Program-made: the position numbers and the translations under genes
Notes under the pieces: model-generated
The model's database searches: none
The model's input: the letters and a program-made list of their open reading frames with translations, nothing else
What the model was told of the DNA's origin: nothing
Shown here: positions 1-6,182 of the stretch, one piece after another
Position numbering within the stretch: the first letter of the stretch is position 1
Layout: each line of letters starts with the position of its first letter
DNA from: a virus
Length of the DNA: 34,987 nucleotides
Virus record (IMG/VR): IMGVR_UViG_3300049489_001017
Location: 1 to 34,987 of that record
Strand: one strand, 5' to 3'

Positions 1-492
1 GCTTTTGCTACATCAGGAATTCCAAGCCTTATAGTTCATAATATTGTTGATGAATTAGAAATTGATGCTAATGAAACTTTGGCATTGTTACGACCTGGAA
101 TGCAATTAAAGTTCATTACATCAAAAGAAACAGATGATGATGAAGAAGACACTTTAGATATAGATTATATTATTAATGGCAAAACAAGAGAATATGGTCA
201 ATTATCTGGGGCACAAAAACTAGCAGCACAATTTGGATTAAAACTAGGGCTTTCTTCATTATTACAAAGACTATTAGATTCTAATTTAGAGTTTCTATTA
301 TTAGATGAAATTGACCAAGCATTAGATAAAGCATCAATTGATGCCTTCGTTGAAATGGTAAAGGTCTTATCTGAGAAAATGAAGGTTATATTAATAACTC
401 ATAATGATCGAACAAAAGACAAATTTGATAATATAATTTTAGTAGAACAAGATTTTAATGCAGTCTCAAAAGCAAAGATTATAGTAAAATGA
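1..492 (+). CDS. SbcC/Rad50/T4 gp46-like recombination ATPase, C-terminal part (5' truncated by window)
   Basis: The reading frame is open from base 1, so this is the C-terminal end of a larger protein whose start lies outside the window; the internal TTG at 79 is not the real start. Visible ABC-ATPase tail motifs, in order: signature motif YGQLSGAQK, Walker B with catalytic acid FLLLDEID, D-loop ALDKAS, and the H-switch VILITHND. This order and spacing are those of the C-terminal ATPase lobe of SMC/Rad50/SbcC proteins. In phages the usual member is gp46, which works with the gp47 nuclease to resect DNA ends for recombination-dependent replication. Its stop overlaps the next ATG by 4 bases (ATGA), so the two are translationally linked. 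The family is confident. The gp46 role is inferred from the neighbouring T4-like genes, and the partner nuclease is not in the window. Confidence 0.85.
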   Translation, partial: AFATSGIPSLIVHNIVDELEIDANETLALLRPGMQLKFITSKETDDDEEDTLDIDYIINGKTREYGQLSGAQKLAAQFGLKLGLSSLLQRLLDSNLEFLLLDEIDQALDKASIDAFVEMVKVLSEKMKVILITHNDRTKDKFDNIILVEQDFNAVSKAKIIVK

Positions 493-1112
493 TTATAGTA
501 GCATTATCAGGTAAAGCAAAATCAGGCAAAGATACTGTCTCTTCATTTATTAATAATGATATTCTTACATTATTTAATAAGCCATTGTATTATCAAAAGT
601 TAGCATTTGCTGATCCTATAAAAGAAATATGTTTAAAGATGTTTCCTAAAGCAGATAAGAAATGCTTATATGGATCATCAGAATTACGCTCAGAATTTAT
701 CCCAGATGCACTTACCCCTGATGGATATCCTTTATCTTATAGACAATCTATTATGGATATTGGGGAATATTTCAAAAGATATAATAAAAATATATGGGTT
801 AATATATTAAATGAACGATTATTAAAAGCCAAAGCTGATGGGATGAATTTAATTATTATTAGCGATGCTAGATTTCTTAATGAATTTGAATATATTAAAT
901 CAAATAAGATTCCATTGATTAGAGTTTTAAGGGAAGATAGCGCTAAAATCAATCATATCTCTGAAACTGAGCAAAATTCTGTTTCTCATGACTTTTTTGA
1001 CCATGTTATAATTAACAATTCTTCAATTGCAGATTTACATGATAAGGTTTATATGCTCTCAAAAGAGCTTATTAAATCGGTAAATCATTCATTTATTGAT
1101 AATTTGAAATAA
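489..1112 (+). CDS. Deoxynucleoside monophosphate kinase (T4 gp1-like)
   Basis: 207 residues. The N-terminus is a P-loop, LSGKAKSGKDT (residues 6-16), directly after a beta strand (MIIVAL), as in T4 gene 1-type dNMP kinases. Later it has a second strand with a conserved acidic end (LIIISDARFLNEFEYI), typical of this family, followed by R-containing segments near residues 140-150 expected to bind phosphate. The enzyme phosphorylates dNMPs to dNDPs using ATP in the cytoplasm, feeding phage DNA synthesis. The ATG overlaps the stop of the upstream gp46-like gene by 4 bases, suggesting coupling. The length is close to the usual size of about 200-240 residues. It could be another P-loop nucleotide kinase, but the GKAKSGKDT form and the phage replication context favour dNMP kinase. 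Confidence 0.85.
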   Translation: MIIVALSGKAKSGKDTVSSFINNDILTLFNKPLYYQKLAFADPIKEICLKMFPKADKKCLYGSSELRSEFIPDALTPDGYPLSYRQSIMDIGEYFKRYNKNIWVNILNERLLKAKADGMNLIIISDARFLNEFEYIKSNKIPLIRVLREDSAKINHISETEQNSVSHDFFDHVIINNSSIADLHDKVYMLSKELIKSVNHSFIDNLK

Positions 1113-1137
1113 TATTCTTGCATTAGCTTAGGTTATA

Positions 1138-2118
1138 ATGGCAGTTATTTCAGTTACTATTTTAGAATCAACAGAGCAGATTGTCAAAGGCATTCCTAAA
1201 TCTGTTAATATTTCTACTAATATCCCATCAAATATTTTTTATACATTTGATGGAGAAGACCCTACATTATTATCTAATATTTATGTAGGAACATTATTAT
1301 TACCTACTGATATTAATCCTTTAACATTTAAAGTTTGGGCAACAAATGGAGTTGATTCATCTGTAGTAGTAGATTTAGAATATGTAACTACAAATGAATT
1401 TTTAAAGACGCCACACGCAGGAACAACTGAACCTTCAAGAGAATCTTTAAAATCTAATTATCCATTTGGAGATACTCCTAAGCCTAATCCAGATATCCAA
1501 TATCTTGGGATAGCAGCAGCTGGGCAGACAATTTACGACCCATCCATGCTAAGTTACCCGAACGCAGTAGATGCTGACGGTAACCCAGCACAGTTTACGA
1601 ATGAAGAATTAAATCAACAGAATTATGGACTAGTTTATAGTACAACTGATGATCAAAATGTATCTAAACCAGGTGTAGGAACAATGCCTACTAAGGTTGT
1701 AAATGAGCCTAAAAAACCAATTCCACCTTGGTCTGAAACAACTTCAAAGTTTTTTGATCCTAGAGCACAAGTTATTTATCAAGATGTAGATAAAGAAGAT
1801 CCAAGTAATCCTTCTATAATTAATAGACAATTTTTTACTTTACAAACTCCAGAAGATAGAGATGGAGTATTTTTAAATAATACAGGATTTGAAACTCCTC
1901 CTTTATATGGATCATTGGTTAGGTCTTCTTATAATTCAATAAATAATACGATGACTTATTATTATAGAGATAGTATGACTAATAGATGGATTATATCCAA
2001 ATCAACATATTATCCTAAAAATCCAGACTTTAATTATGCAGGTCAATTCTTCTCTAAGAGTAGTTCAGCTGGGTTTGTTTTAACCTGGCTACCATTCCAA
2101 AGAAGAGTATTATTCTGA
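1138..2118 (+). CDS. Hypothetical protein with N-terminal Fn3-like (chitobiase C-terminal-type) domain
   Basis: 326 residues, not recognised as a whole. Residues about 5-70 read as a beta-sandwich of the CHB_HEX_C/Fn3-associated type: ISVTILESTEQ, then STNIPSNIFYTFDGEDPT, then LTFKVWATNG. This pattern (a 'YTxDGxDPT' hairpin followed by a strand ending in an Asn-Gly turn) is common in carbohydrate-binding modules and in phage virion decoration or baseplate proteins. The middle is Pro/Asn-rich and low in helix; the C-terminus is aromatic (RDSMTNRWIISKSTYYP, LTWLPFQRR). No signal peptide or membrane segment is seen. The ATG follows TTAGGTTATA, a weak ribosome-binding site. About 100 bases near 1498-1600 use noticeably more C/G-ending codons than the rest. 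A virion role is an inference from fold and composition. Confidence 0.6.
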   Translation: MAVISVTILESTEQIVKGIPKSVNISTNIPSNIFYTFDGEDPTLLSNIYVGTLLLPTDINPLTFKVWATNGVDSSVVVDLEYVTTNEFLKTPHAGTTEPSRESLKSNYPFGDTPKPNPDIQYLGIAAAGQTIYDPSMLSYPNAVDADGNPAQFTNEELNQQNYGLVYSTTDDQNVSKPGVGTMPTKVVNEPKKPIPPWSETTSKFFDPRAQVIYQDVDKEDPSNPSIINRQFFTLQTPEDRDGVFLNNTGFETPPLYGSLVRSSYNSINNTMTYYYRDSMTNRWIISKSTYYPKNPDFNYAGQFFSKSSSAGFVLTWLPFQRRVLF

Positions 2119-2136
2119 TAAAAATAAGGAGGTAAC

Positions 2137-2351
2137 GTGTCAAAGATAAAATAACAGATCATCGCATTCACATATTTCATCAGGAATCAACATGTCAAAT
2201 ATGTGGAATTAGTATACAAGAAGCCATTGAGAGAGCAGGGCAGGTTGCTAGTGCTGCCAGAACTGTAGCAGAAAAGGAAATGGCACTTCGACAAAGACTG
2301 GCTGATAGAGCTGAAAAGAAAGCTCAAAAGAAAGCTCAAAAGGATATTTAA
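2137..2351 (+). CDS. Small zinc-finger-like protein, readable only with a -1 frameshift (or a 1-base assembly error)
   Basis: The strongest Shine-Dalgarno in the window (AAGGAGGT, 2126-2133) sits 4 bases before a GTG at 2137, but that frame stops after five codons (stop 2152-2154). The -1 frame is open from 2136 to the TAA at 2349-2351 and encodes a sensible protein: HRIHIFHQESTCQICGISIQ, then a long Ala/Arg/Lys/Glu-rich helix ending AQKKAQKDI. His residues followed by CxxCG look like a small zinc site. A slip on A-AAA (2148-2151) with the UAA in the A site would join the frames, giving about 71 residues. Without slippage the frame has no standard start codon near the SD. Alternatives are a missing A in the assembly or real gene decay. 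No known family is recognised. This gene fills most of the 321-base gap between its neighbours. Confidence 0.5.
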
Positions 2352-2391
2352 ATATCTATAAAACACAAAGCTTTAGCCTTACATAAGCTAG

Positions 2392-2448
2392 CTCGATCAA
2401 TATCAGTGCTTTCTATAATCTGATGGTTATATTATACTCATGATCGAG
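2392..2448 (+). promoter_or_regulatory. Inverted repeat masking the nuclease start codon, with a -10-like TATAAT between the arms
   Basis: CTCGATCA (2392-2399) is the exact reverse complement of TGATCGAG (2441-2448), and the second arm includes most of the nuclease ATG (2440-2442). A smaller inner pair, ATCAG (2402-2406) and CTGAT (2420-2424), could stack inside. A perfect -10 hexamer TATAAT lies at 2414-2419 without a clear -35. RNA read through from upstream could fold and hide the start codon. RNA begun about 7 bases after the hexamer would lack the first arm. The repeat is seen directly; the regulatory effect is inferred. Bases 2352-2391 hold nothing else that I recognise. Confidence 0.35.
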
Positions 2449-3234
2449 TATAATCCTAGCGATTTAAGACTTAGCGTTTCAAAAGCAAAAACATTTTCAG
2501 ACTGTAGAAAAAAGTTTAATTTTGTTTATAATTTAAAATTCCCTCGAAAAGAATTTGAATATCATACATTTGGCAAGTTAGTTCATAGAATATTAGAAAC
2601 TTTTCATCAAGACATTATAGATGGAAATACATCTTCTTATAATGTTCTAATGAAAAAACACTTTGATTTAGCTTTATCAGAATATAAAGATAAATTAACA
2701 AAGGAAATGAAGACCGAAAGCTATGAAATGTGCAAGTCCTACCTTGACTTGATGAAGGAACATCACTATAATGTCATAGCGTGTGAGCAGGACTTTAAGT
2801 TCAAAGTAGCAGAAGACATAGTTGTTTCAGGTCAAATTGATAGAGTAGAAATTGATAAAGATAATGTTTTGCATGTTGGAGATTATAAAACAACAAAAAA
2901 TGCTAAATATCTTAAAAATGATTTCTTTCAATTATTAACTTATGCTTATGCATTATTTCTTAATGACACAAGTATTACGAAAATAAGAACATCTTATATT
3001 TTATTAAGACATAAATTTGAATTTGTTACTAAAGAGTTTAATGTAGATGAGATAATAACTGTTGGTGAAAAATTTATAGAATATGGAAAAAAGATTAGAA
3101 ATGAAAAAGATTTCCCTGCCAACCCAACAAAATTATGTGAATATTGTGAATATTCACAGTTTTGTGAAGAAGGCAAATTATTGATCGCGAAAAACAAACA
3201 ATTTAACTTTAAATTCGGAGAAAGCTCATGGTAA
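2440..3234 (+). CDS. PD-(D/E)XK exonuclease with Fe-S cysteines (RecB/AddB/Cas4-like)
   Basis: 264 residues. It carries the full catalytic set of the RecB-like nuclease family: H49 (GKLVH), D134 (SGQIDR), D148 and K150 (HVGDYKTT), and the QxxxY motif Q164-Y168 (FFQLLTYAYA). Four cysteines, C22 near the N-terminus and C233, C236 and C242 near the C-terminus, match the 1+3 spacing that holds a [4Fe-4S] cluster in AddB and Cas4. There is no helicase domain, so it resembles a free-standing Cas4/RecB-domain exonuclease, probably acting on DNA ends during recombination or replication near the gp46-like gene. It overlaps the next gene by 7 bases. The start codon lies in an inverted repeat and has no Shine-Dalgarno. 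Codon choice shifts toward G/C-ending codons around 2703-2815. No cas genes or repeats are nearby, so a CRISPR role is not indicated. Confidence 0.88.
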   Translation: MIEYNPSDLRLSVSKAKTFSDCRKKFNFVYNLKFPRKEFEYHTFGKLVHRILETFHQDIIDGNTSSYNVLMKKHFDLALSEYKDKLTKEMKTESYEMCKSYLDLMKEHHYNVIACEQDFKFKVAEDIVVSGQIDRVEIDKDNVLHVGDYKTTKNAKYLKNDFFQLLTYAYALFLNDTSITKIRTSYILLRHKFEFVTKEFNVDEIITVGEKFIEYGKKIRNEKDFPANPTKLCEYCEYSQFCEEGKLLIAKNKQFNFKFGESSW

Positions 3235-3578
3235 ATTACACATTAAATATTTCAAACGTTGGTTACTTAAAAGTTGTTAAGGATGATGACGGTACTATTT
3301 CTGAATTCGTATCAGCAGAAAAGACTGCTGAAGGACGAGAAGCAACAAAAGTTGCCTTCAAGGCTGATATAAAGCAAGTCGCATCAGAAGACAAGCTTGG
3401 AAAGATTAACATTGTTTACAATTTCGTAAATGATGACGAGACTCCCAAGGAAGCTGAAGAGAAGCCTGATCCACTATTCTTTAATATGATTTTAAAAATC
3501 GCCTCTGGTAAAGAGGATTTAAATCTTAAGTTTAGTGAAGAGCAAGTTGGAAATACTTGGCACTTTAATCAATTATGA
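3228..3578 (+). CDS. Hypothetical protein, acidic, beta-rich (116 aa)
   Basis: Not recognised. 116 residues with alternating beta-type stretches (YTLNISNVGYLKVV, KINIVYNFVNDD, LFFNMILKIASG) and an acidic low-complexity turn (ETPKEAEEKPDP). No membrane segment, signal peptide or cysteine motif. It begins inside the end of the nuclease gene behind GGAG (SD at about 3220), so it is probably made from the same mRNA. Much of the gene (about 3260-3470) uses C/G-ending codons such as AAG, GAC, TTC, GTC and AAC, far more often than neighbouring genes. It could be a small DNA-binding or accessory protein; nothing seen decides this. Confidence 0.65.
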   Translation: MVNYTLNISNVGYLKVVKDDDGTISEFVSAEKTAEGREATKVAFKADIKQVASEDKLGKINIVYNFVNDDETPKEAEEKPDPLFFNMILKIASGKEDLNLKFSEEQVGNTWHFNQL

Positions 3579-3602
3579 AATGCCAAATATACATTGAAAA
3601 TG

Positions 3603-3630
3603 GGGGGGTTATTTTCAACTTTAACCTCCC
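3603..3630 (+). other. Hairpin with a 7-G run in the 3579-3676 gap
   Basis: GGGGGGTT (3603-3610) can pair with AACCTCCC (3623-3630), eight pairs including one G-U, around a 12-base loop. It is not followed by a T run, so it is a poor rho-independent terminator. The run of seven G (3602-3608) is very unusual in such an AT-rich genome. It may act as an RNA structure between the nuclease operon and the trigger factor gene. Confidence 0.4.
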
Positions 3631-3676
3631 TAAACTGAACAATTTCATTTACCCGCAAATATTTAGGTTTTAACAT

Positions 3677-4927
3677 ATGCAATCATCAGTAGTAGAAGGT
3701 TCTCAAGGAAAATTAAGTGTCCATTGTATTATGGACAAAGATGAGATCAAAAAGAAACGCCATGAAGTTTTAATGGCAGTTAAAGATGCTCCTGTAAAAG
3801 GATTTCGTAACGGCAAAGTTCCACTTAATATAGTGTCTCATGTATACAAAGATACTATTAAACATGCTTTACGACAATCTTTAGTAGAAGAAGCTTATCA
3901 TCAATATCTATTCGATAGCAATGTTAAGCCCTTTGGTTCGCCAACTATTAATGATGATGTACTATTGAATGATGATGTTTTTGAATGTTCATTTGATATG
4001 TACAAAATGCCAGAATTTGAATTGAAGCCTTATAAGGATTTAAAACTTCCCAAGTATGCTTCTTCTCAAACTAGAGATGATTTAATTGAAAAATCATTGC
4101 ATGATATCAGAGTTAAATTCTCAGATTCTAGATTATTTAATGATGATGAATTTGTGCAAGAAGATGATCAATTAATCATTTCTTATGATGCATTTGTTGA
4201 TGGTGAAAAGGTAGATGAACTTAGTTCTGATGGAGAGCTGTTCTCTATTGGTTCAAGTAACGTTCCTGAATTTGATACTAATATCATTGGTATGAAAGCA
4301 AATGAAACCAAAGAATTTACTATTAATGCAAGTGAAGCGTTAAATAATGCTTGGGCAGGAAAACAAATAACATTTAAATTATCTATTTTAACTGCAAGCA
4401 AAAGAGAACTTCCTCCATTAAACGATGAGCTGGCTCAAAAATTAGATAAGCCAGACGTAAATACTTTAAGGTATTTTGTTGCATCAGCAGTTGATGCTCA
4501 AGAAACTCTTAAAGAACGTAATTTCTTAATGAATCAAGTAATTAATACTTTAATTGCTGATTATGATTTTGAAATTCCTGATTGGGCTGGAGAACAAGAA
4601 GGCGCTAATTTAGCTAATGCTAGAAATGCTAGTTTCGATTCTCTTGATGATGCTCAAAAAGCTGAATTTATTAAGGTTGGAAAAAATAATATTAAATTAG
4701 CTTTGGTTTTACAAAAGATTCGTGATGAAGAGCCTGAAGCCCAATTAACTGATTCTGAAGCAATTGATTCTTTTAAGAGCAATCTTGAAATGCAAATGCC
4801 TACAGAACAAGTTGAAAATTATTTGAAACAAATTGATCATAATAAACAAGGTGGTTTAATTGTTTCAAAAGTCAAAGATGAGTTTGTGTTAGATTTTATT
4901 ATTAAACATTCTACTGTTAGTGAGTAA
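3677..4927 (+). CDS. tig: Trigger factor-like ribosome-associated chaperone / peptidyl-prolyl isomerase
   Basis: 416 residues, close to the bacterial length of about 430. The N-terminal ribosome-docking signature GFRNGKVP lies at residues 42-49, as in cellular trigger factors, and is followed by the expected NIVSHVYKDTIKHALRQSLV and by a KPFGSPTI segment. Residues about 150-240 are an FKBP-type isomerase domain (EDDQLIISYDAFVDGEKVDE, then NVPEFDTNIIGMKANE, then EFTI). The rest is the helical C-terminal chaperone arm region, with the typical LPPLNDELAQKL linker. All three trigger factor domains are therefore present. In bacteria this protein binds the ribosome exit tunnel and folds nascent chains. 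In a phage it could favour folding of phage proteins or replace the host factor. The ATG has only a weak upstream TAGGT. Trigger factor genes are not part of the usual phage set. Confidence 0.88.
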   Translation: MQSSVVEGSQGKLSVHCIMDKDEIKKKRHEVLMAVKDAPVKGFRNGKVPLNIVSHVYKDTIKHALRQSLVEEAYHQYLFDSNVKPFGSPTINDDVLLNDDVFECSFDMYKMPEFELKPYKDLKLPKYASSQTRDDLIEKSLHDIRVKFSDSRLFNDDEFVQEDDQLIISYDAFVDGEKVDELSSDGELFSIGSSNVPEFDTNIIGMKANETKEFTINASEALNNAWAGKQITFKLSILTASKRELPPLNDELAQKLDKPDVNTLRYFVASAVDAQETLKERNFLMNQVINTLIADYDFEIPDWAGEQEGANLANARNASFDSLDDAQKAEFIKVGKNNIKLALVLQKIRDEEPEAQLTDSEAIDSFKSNLEMQMPTEQVENYLKQIDHNKQGGLIVSKVKDEFVLDFIIKHSTVSE

Positions 4928-4935
4928 GGATTTAT

Positions 4936-5220
4936 ATGAGTCATTTACCTGAGAAATATGCTAAGAAGCTTGCCGCAATTGATTTTCTTGATTCCGTTGA
5001 ATCATCTTCTTCTGAAGATCTGAAAAAGAAGATTATTGAGTGTGAGCAAAAGATCAATAAGATCCAAGAAGAAAAAGCAGCTGATGATAAACTAAATGGT
5101 GCAAAAGAATTAGTTAAGGACTATTCTTCAGCTTATCGTGAAGCAGAGGGTCTAGAAGTTGCTAAGATTAAAGCTTGTTTGTGGTTATTAGAAAATCGAG
5201 GCGCAGGATCTGAAGAGTGA
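4936..5220 (+). CDS. Hypothetical small coiled-coil protein (94 aa)
   Basis: Not recognised. 94 residues, highly charged, with one predicted long helical or coiled-coil stretch from about residue 22 to 80 (DLKKKIIECEQKINKIQEEK and onward). It starts 8 bases after the trigger factor stop behind TAAGGA, a good ribosome-binding site, so it is very likely in the same operon. Its stop overlaps a GTG start of the next gene (GTGA). No cysteine clusters or membrane segments. A partner or regulator of the trigger factor or of the downstream protease is possible but unsupported. Confidence 0.65.
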   Translation: MSHLPEKYAKKLAAIDFLDSVESSSSEDLKKKIIECEQKINKIQEEKAADDKLNGAKELVKDYSSAYREAEGLEVAKIKACLWLLENRGAGSEE

Positions 5221-5495
5221 TACAAATAACAACTTTTAAAAGTTGTTGCGGAAGTTCTGGTTCTTTATGGAAATTAGATTTTACTGTTTCCGTAGAGTTC
5301 CAGAACTTTTTAGTTTCTAATGGCTTTATAGAAAATACTGTTTTAAAAAAAGCAAATATTCTTCATGTTAATAATGATGAATTTGCTATCTCATCATCTT
5401 ATGGTGATAATCAATTAAAAATTAGCTGCAAAATATCTAGTTGTATTGTTGCTACTGAAAATTTAAAAGCTTTAATTGAGTCATATGCAAAATAG
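5217..5495 (+). CDS. Hypothetical small protein (92 aa)
   Basis: Not recognised. 92 residues, started by GTG that overlaps the previous stop (GTGA). Predicted mostly beta, with strands such as WKLDFTVSVEF, ANILHVNN and NQLKISCKISSCIVA, and a short C-terminal helix. A Cys-Cys-Gly lies near residue 10, and two further cysteines near 70-75 are not arranged as a standard zinc finger. The gene overlaps the following protease gene by 11 bases when that gene is started at its ATG. The compact overlap pattern supports expression from the trigger factor transcript. Confidence 0.55.
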   Translation: MIQITTFKSCCGSSGSLWKLDFTVSVEFQNFLVSNGFIENTVLKKANILHVNNDEFAISSSYGDNQLKISCKISSCIVATENLKALIESYAK

Positions 5496-6117
5496 ATCCT
5501 CAATTCATTATATTAAATCTAAAATATTTTCAGAATATGATAAAATATCAACTTCATATCATGAGGTTGGTCATATCATTTGTGCTATCTATCATTATCT
5601 AAAACCTCATGAATTAAAAATATTTAAAGAAGCAGACAATTACCACTATGAAGGAATTGCTGTTTATGAATCTTATTCAGATTTTTTATCCAAAGCAAGA
5701 AAACAAGATGTTAAAAAACTTTGCTATTCAGAAATAAGTATCTCTTATGCAGGTACTGTTGCTGAAAGATTATTATTTTCTAGAATATCAGGTAAAAATA
5801 AACTACTAAAAGTTCTTCATGGATTTTCTACAGAAGATTTTAAAGAAGTTAATTATATCATTAACAAATATAATTTAGCTAAACCAGGAAGACTAAGGAA
5901 AAGGCTTAAGTCTAAAATTACTACATATACAGAAAATGTATTAACTACATTTTGGCAAGATGTAGAATTGTTATCCTATAAATTAATTAGTAAAGGATCT
6001 TTAAAAGAAAAAGAAATAAGATCCTTACTGGTTAATGAATCTACAAATAAAAAAGTTTGGACTCATAGATACAAGGTTATAGATCAGCTAAGTAAAGGCA
6101 ATGTTAAGCCCAAGTAA
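5485..6117 (+). CDS. Stand-alone M41 (FtsH-type) zinc metalloprotease domain
   Basis: 210 residues from the ATG at 5485; an in-frame TTG nine bases earlier is a weaker choice. The zinc site is HEVGH at residues 26-30 in the context TSYHEVGHIICAIYH, as in FtsH (YHExGH). Downstream are AGTVAERLLF (89-98), equal to the FtsH GGxxAExLxFG helix, and D118 in GFSTEDFKEV, in the place of the third metal ligand. There is no AAA+ ATPase domain and no membrane segment, so this is only the peptidase half. FtsH peptidase normally needs its ATPase ring. The protein might work with a separate ATPase or digest unfolded substrates by itself. It closes the trigger factor cluster. Roles such as capsid maturation or turnover of host regulators are guesses. 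Confidence 0.8.
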   Translation: MQNRSSIHYIKSKIFSEYDKISTSYHEVGHIICAIYHYLKPHELKIFKEADNYHYEGIAVYESYSDFLSKARKQDVKKLCYSEISISYAGTVAERLLFSRISGKNKLLKVLHGFSTEDFKEVNYIINKYNLAKPGRLRKRLKSKITTYTENVLTTFWQDVELLSYKLISKGSLKEKEIRSLLVNESTNKKVWTHRYKVIDQLSKGNVKPK

Positions 6118-6130
6118 AGATTAATCTTTA
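6115..6130. repeat. Perfect 16-base palindrome at the end of the M41 gene
   Basis: TAAAGATTAATCTTTA reads the same on both strands and includes the TAA stop of the protease gene. It has no loop to speak of and no following T run, so it is not a convincing terminator. It lies 10 bases before a TATAAT hexamer and could be a protein-binding site for control of the polymerase gene. Confidence 0.4.
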
Positions 6131-6136
6131 CAAGAA

Positions 6137-6146
6137 CTATATAATT
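6137..6146 (+). promoter_or_regulatory. Candidate promoter (-10 TATAAT) upstream of dnaE
   Basis: ACTATATAAT contains a perfect TATAAT at 6140-6145. No -35 box at normal spacing is visible and the TG of an extended -10 is absent, so the support is modest. The leader then runs to AGAAAGG (6171-6177), a fair ribosome-binding site 5 bases before the ATG of the polymerase gene. Confidence 0.35.
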
Positions 6147-6182
6147 AGGCTTTAGGTTTAACATCCATTTAGAAAGGTTGTT

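Noticed and set aside
79-81. Start of the first gene at TTG 79
   Set aside because: The frame is open to base 1 and the protein family is much longer, so the gene is cut by the window edge.
6115-6130. Palindrome TAAAGATTAATCTTTA as a terminator
   Set aside because: It has no loop and no T run; kept only as a possible binding site.
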